In this document: in pieces, positions 49,574 through 62,905 of the stretch
Position numbering within the stretch: the stretch's first letter is position 1
Layout: each line of letters starts with the position of its first letter
DNA from: Glandiceps talaboti
Lineage: Eukaryota > Hemichordata > Enteropneusta > Spengelidae
Direction: 5' to 3'
Assembly: GCF_964340395.1 (NCBI RefSeq)
Contig: NC_135562.1
Coordinates: 18,818,126 to 18,882,125, forward strand
DNA: 64,000 nt
Made by a program: the position numbers and the translations under genes
The notes under the pieces: generated by a model
What the model saw: the letters and a program-made list of their open reading frames with translations, nothing else
Database searches by the model: none
What the model was told of the DNA's origin: nothing

Positions 49574-50187
49574 GTCAGTATGCTATCTACATGCCACTAT
49601 ATCCATACATTTATTAACCAGTATCCTCCTTTTCAAGGCCTGGGTTTAAAAGAAAGAAAACATGTTAACAACCTTGCATATGAGTCATGATATAATTAGC
49701 AGCTGATTAAATTATGTTTTATTCTGCACATTAGAAGTGATTTATAAACAAATTCAAGAAACACAGGTGATTACTATGACTTATAATCAAATGTTGAGAA
49801 AAAGCTTTGTATTTCATACGTGGTGATCCCTGAACACATAGCTACAATCATTTCCTATGTCAACTACTAACCCTCTTGATAATGTTTTATTTACCTTTTT
49901 TTTCAATTTATTGATTTACAAAGAATGACTTTGTCTATGATATCCATAATGTTTCTCAAGTACAAAACGTTTTAAGTTTGTTTCAAAAATTAATCATCCA
50001 ACCCACTCAGCCATATCGCTACTTTGCCAAATTTACTGTAAGTAAACATACCATTTGGTGACTATGTGGTATTGTATTGATGTGGTCAATAAAATACCTT
50101 ACATTGTATGTGACCTCGAACTGTTTACAGCTATAACATTTTATGGTTTGATCAGCTTAGAAATTTTTTTTTAAATGTACGGATAAT

Positions 50188-50229
50188 GAAAAGACTAAGT
50201 CATCAACATAAACAACAGCAACGACGACG

Positions 50230-50260
<31 letters not shown>

Positions 50261-50700
50261 CGAGAATATCATGTTGGCAACAACAACAACAAGGGGGAAA
50301 AGTTCAATAAGTGTCGACATAAACGAGAACATAACGGGAGACAGTGATACCACTACAAAAGACATACATTTCCAACAATAGTGTCTTTGTAAGGTATTTG
50401 CCTTTCTCCCAATACAGTTATTAATTAACGACAAGATAGCAATTACACGATTGCGTTGGAAATACCCACCTGTACTTTAACTTCATTACAGCACGTAGTC
50501 AGATTCAGATAAGTAGAGAAATCAGTTGTTATTAGTTGACCGTGGATTGGATCTATCGGGGACAACTGGAGGAAAGGTACGCAATTGCTATTGCTATTTT
50601 TAAGATCATAATAAATAATACTCCTTGACCCTTGATCACTAATTGATGTAATGCGATAGTACGGTGTCGCCGAGTTAGAGGCTGGAACTTCCGTTGATCC

Positions 50701-50751
<51 letters not shown>

Positions 50752-50800
50752 ATGTATGTATGTATGTATGTATGTATGTATGTGTCAGTCTATACATTTG
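50188..50800. repeat. tandem segmental duplication, partial unit D
   Basis: Start of a further unit (AAAAGACTAAGTCATCAACA, GACATAAACGAGAACATAAC, GTTGACCGTGGATTGGATCT). It carries the promoter-like segment and candidate first exon for gene C but no gene copy of its own. More diverged than B against C. It includes a (CAA)n run at 50220-50260 and CTGT/TATG repeats at 50701-50781. Confidence 0.85.
50470..50620 (-). other. candidate untranslated first exon of gene C
   Basis: Ends at donor ACAG|GTGGGT (intron from 50469), paired with the acceptor near 49638, giving an intron of about 0.83 kb. The 5' limit is not determined. Confidence 0.3.
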
Positions 50801-52204
50801 ATGCGTTAGTATGTGCATACATTTGTGTCTAAGATAGGCATAAACATGTATTGTATTGGTGAACTTGTGCTAGAATTGGAGAGGGGGTACAAACACCAAA
50901 ACCCGTACCCCAACCCTCCACTTTCGGATTAGACAGTATCGACAGTATATAGTCTAATGAATGAAGTCAATGACCGAATAATCGATGTGTTAGCCATTCA
51001 ATGAACTGTAGTGATCTTTCTGAACTGCCGGAAGTGTAGGTTTGATTTCCAACCCACCAGAGTCTATTGTATTTCCTGGTTGACAGTATAAGTTTCGTCC
51101 TAATCATATGTCTTTGGGTTACTGTCTAATGAGTTCACATTTCTGAGTACGTTTCTTATATTCCCCCAGCGTCCAATTACTGAACCCACCTGTTGCTCAG
51201 TGGTATTCTGATGTCTCCATAGTTGACTCCAGCGTAGCTTAAAAGTTGTAAACGTGCATTGTAATGATGACAATATCATTGGTCAATTTTCCTTGCATGG
51301 TAAGGGGATAGATGATTGACTACTACCCACGTCTCTATCTTTGGTTGATTTTTATTCCTTAATACCAATTGAACAAAGAAACGACATTATACACGATATA
51401 ATTATTGACAGGCTACCACCACCCATGATTTAAGAGCTATTTTTTATTTATTCTATTTGCAATGAAGAAAGGAGATTTATTTTGTATGTAAAACATATTT
51501 AAGTTGTTTCGTTTGACAAATGAAAATAAGTACCATTTCTAATCCAATGGCCACTTGAACGTGTGTAAAATGAATCAATGAACTAGAGTCTTGTGTTGGT
51601 AGCTGTATACAAAAGTTATTCAAGGTAATCCTGTAATCCTCAAGTCAACCTAACCATACACATTGGTATAGCTTACGCAAAGATAATACATTTCCTGAAT
51701 AATTTATAAGTCGTTTGAACAAGAACTCTCAACAACAATTAACATTAATTTATGCATAGATACTAAGGAAGGACAGTTCGGTATATTCGAAGACACTGAT
51801 ACTAATTGGAACATACCATAATACTCACAAGAAAGAAGTGTTCTTTTGTATTTATTTTTTGTGAATGTCCAGTTTGTAAAATTCTCCTGTTGTTCGTTAC
51901 TGTGTTTTATGTTGGTTGATACAAACTTCTCCTTATGATAGCTGAAGATATCAGTTCACAAGTTCAAAATTCTTATTAACATACCAGTGTTCATACCTTT
52001 AGACTCAATTTACATATCAAAGATGGAGTATTCTTGTATTGCACAATTATATATATATAACTTCTAGAAACAAGGAACAAGATTCCATACCGAAATATTA
52101 CTCTTGCCTTGTCATCTAACCACCTCTTAGATTACATAATAGCATCAAGCAATCTACCAATTAGCTTTTGAGTTTATAATAGTAATACTGTATCACTTGA
52201 TTAA
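50801..52204. other. intergenic, one dispersed repeat at its start
   Basis: Bases 50785-50860 (GTCTATACATTTGATGCG, GCATACATTTGTGTCT, GATAGGCATAA) resemble 58572-58632 inside the first intron of the second GPCR. A hairpin GGGGGTAC...GTACCCC lies at about 50883-50915. No gene recognised. Confidence 0.5.
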
Positions 52205-52500
52205 AACTTATAACTGAATCTGTACAAATGAGTGAGTGAGCAATAAAATATATTTAAGTAGGTGTGGAGATGAAGACAGCAATAACAAGAACTTATTCAT
52301 CACATTACGAGAAGCAGAGTTTACATTACTAATGTCACAAAATGAGAAACCTTTCTCTGTAGAGTGGAATGAATTCGAATCGTCGACATATAACCTGAAA
52401 TTAAAAACTTCAGAAGAGGTTGGAATGTAATTTATATAAATGAAGAAAAGAATTGGGCACATAATATACCCTTTTGGAACGCAACAAGTTATGTTCTTTT
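52205..52500 (-). pseudogene. LINE reverse-transcriptase fragment
   Basis: Minus-strand frame with VPKGYIMCPILFFIYIN, then NFRLYVDDSNSF. These correspond to the VPQGS..GPLLF and catalytic YxDD motifs of non-LTR reverse transcriptase. The flanking motifs are decayed and the frame ends after ~85 codons. It lies next to a plus-strand C-terminal LINE-like segment (52640), which suggests one copy whose 5' part was inverted on insertion. Confidence 0.7.
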
Positions 52501-52639
52501 CTTTGAATCTGACACCTTAACATTAGGTAGCTTTTAAACAAGGCTAACGGAATTCCTCTGACGTCACAGTTTTCGAGCTTAGAAAGTACAATGTAATGAT
52601 TAACAGTATCAACTGCTTAGGAACACACCTCATGTTTTG

Positions 52640-53156
52640 TCCGATCTTCCTAATCCAAACCTTAAACCTATATGCAGTATCATGACACGTCTTATACTAA
52701 TGTCAGAGATCTCAAAACGAAATACGAAGGCGAAGGTTGATAAGGTTATCGAAGAAGCATCCTCGAAATTTGTCATCCTGTATAACCTACGCAGATTTGA
52801 GAGCTTATATTGCTCATGGTCGATTACGGTTCGTGATCATATTCACTCTACCGTGCTTCGAATTTGTGCAGCTTATTATATGATTTTGTTGTGGATATAA
52901 ATCTGCGGATGTTTGCAGGTATCCCCAAAGAGACAATTATCTCTACAGTCCAGTAGGATCTTAAATATTGTATCAAGGACATCTGAAATTACGTTTCCTA
53001 ATTGCACAATGGAATCCGTCATAAACTTCGATGCAATGACAAGGACGGAACAGACTAATCATCATGACTGTAAGACTTCACTTCCTGCGTTGCCTCTTTT
53101 TCTCAGCAATTTTGAGAATCTGCTTGATAGAATGGGTGTCCATAACTCAAAACATT
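52640..53156 (+). pseudogene. probable LINE C-terminal remnant
   Basis: Two adjacent open frames (52637-52900 and 52913-53158). The first has KAKVDKVIEEASSKFVILYNLRRF, matching the VDxVxxKASKRLxxLRxLxR pattern after the polymerase in several LINEs. The second has QVSPKRQLSLQSSRILNI, which fits the region around the QLExxQRRALxII motif. A stop between them and loss of other motifs mark it as decayed. The identification is by pattern only. Confidence 0.5.
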
Positions 53157-56100
53157 AAATCGACCACAATCATGAGAAGTGATATTGGCAATTACAAGCA
53201 AATCAGCATAAACATTTTGCAATTTGAAAATTAAAAATAAAAACAATAAAAAGGCGTACATATGATCCTATGGGTTCGACATCTGGTACTATCTGCGACT
53301 GTGATACCATGTTAGACATACGCTAGCACGTGACTCGCGTTCGTCAGCAAATTTGCCTGAAAACGGAAAATATTCAAATCTCTAAAAATCTGACCATATG
53401 AAATCTTGATCATGTTCTATATGAACTAATTAAAGAAATTCAAGGATTTAAAGTCTTTAAACCCTTTAAATGAAATAAGCAATTTTATCTTTTCCCTTAG
53501 AAGTACTATACTATTTTTTAGTTCTTTTAACTTCTTAAATTTGTTCATTTTTAAAATCATTATATTTTGACCTCAATTTGCATGGTGACCCCTGACGATT
53601 TCCTTCAGTTTAAAGGAGAATGAGTTGGGAGTTTCTTGAACAAAAGTTATAGACTTTGTTACCGAGGCACAATTCAAAATCAAATACATATGCCTGGTAC
53701 ACATCAATTAATGGAAAAACTGAGGTGTCGACATAACTTGACAGTGGTGTTTACATATGAATAAATGAGCTTGGAGATAACCATTGTGACGTCTTTGAAA
53801 TGGTTTATACCCAACAATTATGATAACAGCCGTATTATTTATCAAACACTGTTGAACATACTGGTTTGATTTGCATTGTTCCAACGGATCATGACAATCA
53901 GGGCAGTTTCTACATCATTGATGGACCTTGATCAGTACATATGCTCGGCCTATTTAACTAGTCACTAATGGATATGATATGTGGCAAGAACTCGTAAATA
54001 TAAACTTCGGTCTAAAAAAAGTTGAAAATAGCTAATATTTCGACATCAACCCTTTAAACAGTTTAAATAGTTACACTTCTTTACTTATGTAGAATTAATA
54101 TTATGAATTTAAATCAAGTTTGTATCTGATTAGAGGCTAAACAGAAATTACCACACAAGGGGCGTAATTCTATTAATATATTTAATCACTTCAAAGTATA
54201 TATGGTACTATAAATGTTATTTCAGTTTTGAAGACGATGTAAAAACAAAGAAATTATCTTTCACCATAACCATACGGTATTACAGTAAGAGTAGGGCGAT
54301 GGTTACAAAAAAGAATTATAAATTATTCAATACATGCTCAATTCAAACAACGTCTCACTTACGTCTGCCGTGTATGCCATGAGGATACATCTTGCCCACT
54401 CTTTTTCTAAAAATAAAACAAATGTGATCATTAAATGACATTTAGACGTATCGTTTTCATCCTATTACAAGACCTGAGCAGACGAGAATTAACAAATGAA
54501 ATATTAAAATAACACGTAGATATTTGTTCGTTTTTTCGTAAAGAAACAACACATTTAATAGGAATATATTGATATATTTTATCTATAAGAAAACACGTGG
54601 AAATGGGCAATGTATCCAAAGCCTTGACACACAGGTACATAAACACACACCCACACATACATAAGCATTCATATATATCCATCCTGCACAGTATTCATAA
54701 AGCACTGTTAACGCTTCGATGCCTCTCTTGATGCGTACCTTCCTTATCAACATTAATTTGTCGTACACCATACCCCCAATCAATACGTTTTAATACCCTT
54801 CACATTATTTCTTTAGATGATAATATATACGCTAAAATATTTGTCGTACTACTTTAATTACCTTGGGCACGTATTATATATGTTATGTGCATTTAAACTG
54901 AATAAACTGAAGGTTATCGAGGGACATTGTCTTCATTATTTAATAGATCACCTAAACCCCAAGTACACGTTTTCATTAATTTAGATATACAGAGAATGAT
55001 AATGGGTCTAAATACAAATCTGTATGACTTGATCTAACAACACCAATTCAAAAGACAGTACACACAACTACTTAGCCGGACGGGCCGAAGGCTATAGCAG
55101 TACTTTTCGATTACTTTAATGGATATTGCATGATTTGATCATCCTGTACAGCTATGTCAAGTTGTGTTACATGTTCATATTGAATGATGGCATGTCAATT
55201 TTTAGGACATCTTTTGAAAGTTCGTGTGTTCGCCCAAGGATACAACGATGATGCATTAGACCCTTCCCCCCTGACATGAGCTTAAATGTCATCACAGCAT
55301 TGTTAAAAGCACAAATACACTTGAGACACAATTAACAAAGTGGTAAACAGCGACATAATCCATGACAGTACACAACTATCTCTCTTTACATTATATATCA
55401 TTTTGATAAGGTTAATGCGCTTTCATCAGTTTGATGAATGATTCTGATGTTTTCAACCGAATTGGGGGAGGGATAAGAAGCGTACACCTTCCATAATTAT
55501 AAAATATCGCATGGGAAACAAAGTAAGGAGCTGCCAATATCCTACCCAATGCTTTGTTTATAGAGATTATGTGCTCCTAACTTGATTTGTTTACAAGAAT
55601 GCCACACCGCAGTGTGCATAAGTCCTCTGGATTTGCTCATTTTGTTACTTTATTTCAGAGAAGTCGCGTGACGCGTAATTGATAAAATAACATTTGTGGG
55701 TCCACTTATCTTAAAGAAATGGAGCTAAGATATAATTAGACTTGTCTTTGTTTAAGTTCAACCTTAAATAGATTATCATACATGTAAGCAAATACTTGAT
55801 AGACATTAATATTATACCCAACTTGAAGGAATGTGGATATTACAAGTTTTTACTGTAACAATGAAAGATTCGAAAGAGTTTACAAACTTAAACAATGAGA
55901 TCAGTGCCTACTGACAGCGATCAAAATTGTGGGGCTGACTTCTTTTCGACTTCAAACCAGGGCGCATAATGCTGTACCCTTTTCATTTGAATATCCACAG
56001 GGCCACGCATTGGATCCCAAAAAAAATCGGGAAACAGGTTTGGAAAGAGCAAAACATACCTAATACTTTGCTTAACGAGGAACGTCCAATTAATTAAGTA

Positions 56101-57245
56101 CATTAATCAAACATGATACAAAACAGTTTTACCTAGCATGTCAAATGGTGTATTGAAACAAATTGAAATGAAACATAAAACACTGTAGCAAAGAGTGATA
56201 TATCATTTGGCAGACCATTAAAATGGCAGGTCTGAACAGGAAAATATTAAAATATATGTATTTCCTTTATCAACAGAACCCTCCAACCATTACCATATAT
56301 TAAAAATTCATATGATTTCATTAAAATTAGAGAAACAAAATTGTTCGAAAAAATAGTATCCAAGTCACAATAGGTATCATACACGAAAAAAAACCACATT
56401 GAAGCTAAGCAACTTTACATTGTTCAAATATAGAGCAATTTATAACATTTGATTTGGTAGAATTCACAGATGAGAGTTTAAATAATATTTTAAATATATC
56501 TTATTGAAATTACCATTTTGAGATGTTGAAGGTGAAAATATAGCATTGTTGCCTATGTCATCTCCATGGACATATAGCATTGTTGCCTATGTCATCTCTA
56601 TGGAAATTTAACGAAAAGTAAATCAATAATTGCTTTTAAAACGTCTCATTGTTGACATTTATATAATCTGAACAATTTGATCTTGAACCCCAATAATCGA
56701 GATCATGGGCTGAATGCATAGATATATGTCGAAAGCACTTGTCCAGACATTAGATGGTGCAAACAGCTTTCTTAATTCCAAAGATAGTGACATATATAGC
56801 CATAGCCAAAGTGGATTTTGTGAATTGAAAATGGTTTCCGGGGTAATTAGGTTAAACGGTTATGGCTACTTTAGTAGAGATATGCATACAGGTCCTTAGA
56901 TAGACAATACGGAAGTCAAGTCTCGACAAGATCGCCAGAAGTTTCGTTTAAAAAAAAAATAATGGTAAGGTCGTCACTAGGAACAAATCATTTTTATCCT
57001 GAAACATAAATATAAGAACCAATTTAGAGGGAAAATGGGTTACCAGTATGCTTATAAGTAAGTTTATTGTCATCAAATATCGTCTTTGTGGTAGCTTAGA
57101 TTAGGGTATATGGCCAAGAAGAAATACATTTATTTTTAAATGCCCGGAAGATTCTGACTTTTTATGTCGGAAACAAGAATGATCTGCAAATAAAACACAA
57201 ATGTAGCTACATACTAAAACGTTGACTTGTCTACCAGAGTAGTTG
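53157..57245. other. intergenic, no gene recognised
   Basis: Long AT-rich stretch with only chance ORFs. A 34-bp direct duplication (ATAGCATTGTTGCCTATGTC) lies at about 56540-56602. No RNA gene or transposon recognised. Confidence 0.45.
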
Positions 57246-57287
57246 GATGGTTGGTTGATTAGTTGGTTGGTTGGTTGGTTGGTTGGC

Positions 57288-57331
<44 letters not shown>

Positions 57332-57362
57332 TGATTGATTGATTACTCCATTGATTGATTCA
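57246..57362. repeat. (GGTT)n and (GATT)n microsatellite
   Basis: Tetranucleotide runs, directly visible. The minus-strand Asn/Gln/Ser/Ile-rich ORF through them is an artefact. Confidence 0.95.
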
Positions 57363-57396
57363 TTGGTTGGTTGGGTCATTGTGTTTTTATTTGTCT

Positions 57397-57399
<3 letters not shown>

Positions 57400-57470
<71 letters not shown>
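57400..57470. repeat. (TA)n microsatellite
   Basis: About 35 TA units. Confidence 0.97.
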
Positions 57471-57472
<2 letters not shown>

Positions 57473-57633
57473 TTAATCATGTGTTATGTATGTGTCAAAT
57501 GATGTTCTTTTTTATTTGTTTCATTTGCTGCACCGAAACGTACACGGATAACTGTTGAGTGCACCAACTATTGCTTGTTTTCAAAGGAACAATGTTTATG
57601 GAGTAATTACATTTCCATACGTATCAAACGGAC

Positions 57634-57722
57634 ATACATACATACATACATACATACATACATACATACACACATACATACATACATACATACATACATA
57701 CACACATACATACATACATACA
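57634..57722. repeat. (CATA)n microsatellite
   Basis: About 22 CATA units with two CACA interruptions. Confidence 0.97.
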
Positions 57723-58032
57723 TTGTATAGAAATGCAAAGAATATACACCTTGCATGTGATTACCTCAAAGGACACTTAAAAGTGTTTGAGAAACACATT
57801 TCGTAATTGTTCATTCTAAATTTCCAACGCTGCTTTTCTTGATAAACCTACACTAACATAGATTAGGACTCCCTAGTTTGGTGATTGCAGAATGCAAATT
57901 TTGACGCTTATCCGGCTTCATATATCTACTTCTGTTGGAGGGAATTACACATCGGAAAGGACTGTATCAAGTGAAAGTCACTCTGCTTTATACCTTATCT
58001 GTTGAAACACCATACAATCATCGGCACAAGTC

Positions 58033-58464
58033 ATGGACGACGGTGACTCGTTTAATATCGATGATAAAGACTATTTCGATTGCATTTGTTTTCCCTTGGA
58101 GTGTAAAAATGATTTTGGATTCACAATCGAAAATATAACTGATTACATGTCGAGCTACACACACTCTGACTATGATCTTGATTTTGATTGTAAAAGAGGA
58201 GAAGTGTCTAAAGCAGGTGAAGTCGTACTAATCTTTGTCTACACCTCTACGATTCTGCTAACGCTGACTGGGAATACGATCGTTATTCTTGTTTTAACCC
58301 TGGGTGCCCGGACTAAGAATACGCTGAATAAGTACCTCATCAACTTGGCTGTCGCTGATATGGTCCTAGCAATATTTGCTATGCCGTTTAGTTTCATGAA
58401 CGCATTGAAACAATATTGGATTTTTAGTGAACTCATGTGTCCAGTGGTTCATTTCATGCAACAG
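58033..58464 (+). CDS. class A (rhodopsin-like) GPCR, first coding exon, paralogue 2
   Basis: 144 codons from ATG 58033 to a phase-0 donor (CAG|GTAAGC, intron from 58465), the same boundary as paralogue 1. The acidic N-terminus has glycosylation site NIT (34-36) and CICFPLEC. TM1 is about 63-89 with N81. TM2 is about 99-123 with LAVAD (D109). W129 and the TM3 Cys C136 follow, and the exon ends at FMQQ. The helices and intracellular loop 1 (LGARTKNTLNKYLINLAVAD) are nearly identical to paralogue 1, whereas the N-terminus differs, as expected for ligand-facing sequence. The remaining exons are not found in the 5.5 kb downstream. The ligand cannot be named from this part. Confidence 0.9.
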
Positions 58465-61400
58465 GTAAGCATTCGTGTTTACATAACGTTTATCCAGACT
58501 ATATTCATCTATATGTCAATACATGTATGTATGTATGTATGTATGTATGTATGTATGTATGTATGCATGTATCAGACTATACATCTAATACGTTTTTATG
58601 TGGATGCATTTGTGTCTGCGATAGGCATAAGTATATCAAAATAGTCAATGAAATGATACAATGAGCTCGAAGTATACGGTTAAGTAATAAAGTATAATAA
58701 TGTATACACGGGGTGACTCTTTATAATGATTGTGTCTACTCGTAGACTTGAATATTCAAATAACATGGCTTAATTAATCATTATTGTGTTCCATTTACAA
58801 TGACAAAACCTACCATGATGTTTCAAATAGTAAAGCTGTATGCAATATATTCACACCTTAAATAATTAATGAAGTCGTAATTCAAAATTTATACTCAGTC
58901 TGGTAAATTAGTTTAAAAGTTCTGACTCTGGCATGATTTCCTTCTATATGACGACAATATGACGCATTCCTTACATTATTTAGTTTTGTATTTTCAAAAA
59001 AGTACTACATCTTTTGTGATATTGCCACGTTATATTTCATGTCCAGGTCGCACTTTCATATATTTGCAGGTCTTGCACATTTCATAAAGTTCATCCTAGG
59101 GGTTAAACGTCGGTTTGCTTGATGTAGTAAAACCGAAATACCTTTAACCTGAAGCGCGAAGCATTATTACTAGAAAACTCGTCAATCTTTCATTCTTGAA
59201 GATTAAATTGATAAGAATATCGGTATGTAGATAGAGTGTAGCCCTTGCAAGAAGCATATAACTCTCAAGTAATTGAGAAAGAAACAGTTTAGAAATTGCC
59301 ATCTCTATAGAAACGCCGAATGAATTTTAAGACTCCGAGCAATGTCATCTTAATATAAAAGAGTATGTGTCTTGCTTGTGTACTCAGTTATATGCGAGAT
59401 AGAAAGGTGACTTATAAGCAAAAGAAAAAAATAACGGAGAATAAAAGACCAAATAAGATATGCAGGAGTTATTGCAAAGATTACGTGGTAACCGGACCGG
59501 TTCACTATGTTAATGACGTTTACCTTTCTAAGCAATGATTATAACAAGTTGTAATGACGATCATGCTACGGCTACCAATTAGTAAAGACGCCAACATTTA
59601 TAGGCATATAGGCTCTTTACACAAATGAGGTTATACACTGACAAATGCTAATGTGATATCACGAACTTCAATTGACACAAATTAGATTTAATTATACGAT
59701 CTTGCTGTTAGGGGCGGATATCAAAAATAATCAAATGCGCTTCATTAGCCTAATTCACCAACGCTAGCTAAAACGTCTATTTCCTTATCCCATTTATTCT
59801 ACTCTAGACAATTACAGTACAAAACCACTATATACCAATTTACAGTTTGGGAGAAAACACATCAGAAAATCAATATTCAATCAACTAATTCATGTTCTGG
59901 TGTCGAAAAAGATATATTACATTTTAAACATGAAATTTGAAAATCGATTTATCACACTTACTCAAATTAAAGAAAAGTTGTAATCATATCCGTTGTGTTA
60001 ATGGTTGCTTTTCATCAATGAAATATGTATTAACATACAAATACAATGAATTCACCTATTAGCAGGACAGACCGTATATAAAGTTTCAACTTTTGACCTA
60101 GAGTTTAATAAAACGAAGAAGATCATATCACTCAAGCAAAATAATATTACAATAGTATCGATGAATCTGAAAAACATGTAGTAATTTTCAATTACACCAC
60201 GTCTACCTGTCTTGTTTTTTATCTGTCAGTATCTCTACATCACGGTTTGATGGACGACGATTTCTTTGAGTCTGAGTATGTGTACGTGTCTGTACATATA
60301 TATGTGGGTATCTTGTCTGTGTGTGGGGGTGTTGTTGATACAAAAAGGTGTTTTGTTACGAATTGGGTGAGAAAAATGAATTATGGAGTATAAAATTCAG
60401 ATAGTATGGTAAATTTATTAACATCGCTAGACATGTTCATTTTGTCTAACTGACTGATCAGTGATCTGGCGTTTTAATGTCTTTTGACAAGTAACCATAC
60501 ATAATCAACACTCCAATTGATATAAGTCAAGACAAATTTCGCGTTTGAATTTTAATTTTAATTTGCAATATATATCATTATAATTATATAACCTTGGGGT
60601 AACCACTAAAACGGAAACTATCTACTTGCTTGCCAGAATGGACATTAAACCACGAAGCCGATTGGTGTTTCTGTCAGTAAATTGATAATGTACGCTTGTG
60701 TTTGACATCCCTGAATGCAATGGTTTCGGATTGCAGCTGTTTGTGTTCTGTCCATTTTCTAATAAATAATAAAAAACAGAAACGGGTTAAAGATTGAAAT
60801 GTTATTTAGCCATGATGAATATGATCATGTTCTCGCACTCTTGACGTGAAATGCGCCTTGGGGACAAATTTCACCGAATACCAATGTTATGATGATTTCC
60901 AGGATTAGCTAAAATGAAAGCTTGCTTTAAATTGATCCTTTTGAAATTTAAATAAAATAAGTGAGGTCCAACCTCTTGTTTTCAAGAAATTCTACACTAT
61001 TTTACTGTTCTTATACTTTCTCCAAACAATATTGGATTCTAAAATGGTTTAATATTCATATAAATCTTTGACTTTCAATTCAATATTATGTAAGATGAAT
61101 TTTCCTTTTTATTTTGTCTTAATGGATTTTCCTTTTTATTGTGTCATAATTACTTCTTTTAAAGTGACTGAGAATGGGTTTATGTTTTCTTGATGAAATT
61201 GACAACAGCAAATTAAACAGTTTATTTCGGAGGCACATTTCACATGAAGCTCTTATTTTCAATTTCTTTTTAGGGGGTTATGTATTATAAATATTTGCAT
61301 TTGGACTGATATCTATTAGCCTTTTGGCAGTGAGTTAACAATTACTAGGAATGATGGTAAAATAACAGTCGTGCTTCATTTCAAGGCCATAGCTTGATTT

Positions 61401-62451
61401 TCAAGACAGATGAAAGCTGTCCTCGAAGTCAGTTACATTAATGATTTCTCCTCTCTGGAGCCTGTATCTCTCCTCTGCCTGATTCTAGTATATGATCGAT
61501 TGAAGCACTTTTGGGATTGGGAGGCCATAAACCATCTCAATAATCGACTTTGTTAAGGGAATTGGTCGCCAACTTTTCCAAGAATGTTAGCGTGTGGTAT
61601 TAATTGGTATTCAATACAGATAACGTTCCCTAGGTCGGGTTATTGACGATGCAAGGAAACCCACGCGAAAATCTCCATTTATATAGCTAAAGAAGAAGAA
61701 TGAGACATGTAATCGCTAGAAAGACATGCCAATAAAAAAAAAGGTAGAGACAGATTTAAAAAAAAAACAGGACTACTACATGTTACATGGAGACATTGCC
61801 ATGCATGGCATGCTAGACATATCTGTTTTACGCTAATGCATGGCTTACTAGAGTGAGGATTAAGTGACTTTACAATAATGTCTACTAGATATTCTTTTCA
61901 TTGTATTATCCATTACATGGCTATTACCTGTCAATCGAGCCATGCAATAAATGCATGTAACTATATATCGAACACGTCTTATAATCACGCTTTCTTCTAT
62001 GTTCCCTAATTGACTAAATTTTGTTCAGGCAGGAATTCAACTACTTACTATCCCTCGATTATTTGTACCACCCACCTGCACTGTTGTTCTTCTTCAGTGT
62101 GTTGTGTTGGGACGAGATGACATACATCGTTAAATGTTATCTTAAGGGGTATAGATTGGTCTGATTTGAGGCACAGGTTATTTGATTCATGTAACATAGA
62201 TAATTAACTTTGTTAAGGAATTCCTGTCTCGATATTGGAAAGTATTGTTGAATTACATCATTTCCTTAGGTATCACTTATACCCCTATGTACTTCAGTAG
62301 TTCTCTAGAAAGTGGTGTTTTGGGCTTCCATCTTTTTGGGATTCTTAAATTACTGTAACTAATTATTCTTGGTAACCCTATTACTTTCATTGTGTGGATA
62401 TTCTTTTATTTCTTTATTTCTTTCATTATTCATTATTTTTCTTTTTTCTTC

Positions 62452-62452
<1 letters not shown>
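58465..62452. other. intron 1 of GPCR paralogue 2 / unassigned
   Basis: Starts with a (TATG)n tract (58520-58566) and a short dispersed repeat (58572-58632) shared with 50785-50860. I find no downstream GPCR exon (no TM3 with DRY-type motif). A 28-30-bp direct repeat (ATTTTCCTTTTTATT) lies near 61098-61140. Confidence 0.45.
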
Positions 62453-62482
<30 letters not shown>

Positions 62483-62492
62483 TGTATGTATG

Positions 62493-62526
<34 letters not shown>

Positions 62527-62578
62527 TGTATATACACACATACACACGCACAAACACACACACACACACACACACACA
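62453..62578. repeat. (TATG)n and (CA)n microsatellite
   Basis: About 20 TATG units, a TATATACACACA bridge and a CA run. Confidence 0.95.
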
Positions 62579-62659
62579 GAAATCGAACATAATACTTGAA
62601 AACTGAAGGCTTTATAATACTTACTAGATTTTCGAAAGTGTTTACCTAGTAAATTAATT

Positions 62660-62905
62660 GTATGTTCTTCAAAGCAGGGTTAGCCAATACACAGGAATAC
62701 TAACTGTTGTTACTAATTTTAACTTATGAAGGTGGACAACTGTAACAAATATGCAGTTTTTATTACTTAATCGTTCATATTTCAGTTGTAAGCCTTCCTG
62801 AAAATGTTTTGATAGGTACAATAACTGATTCATTATATTGCACACCGTCAATAGTATCACATCATCTGTGTATAATACGTATGCATGTGGCTGTATACCC
62901 CCCCC
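62660..62905 (-). pseudogene. possible LINE reverse-transcriptase scrap
   Basis: Minus-strand frame with AYVLYTDDVILLTV, which resembles the YADDIVLLS catalytic motif. About 40 following residues fit the spacing of the next motif. No other motif is preserved, and a C run (about 62900) lies at its start. It could be chance. Confidence 0.35.

Larger units (their letters stand above)
46948..50187. repeat. tandem segmental duplication, unit C (3.2 kb)
   Basis: Second complete unit, beginning AAAAGACTAAATCATTAACA. Same order of landmarks as unit B. Divergence is a few percent by eye, with microsatellite and small indel differences, so the duplication is fairly recent. Confidence 0.9.
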
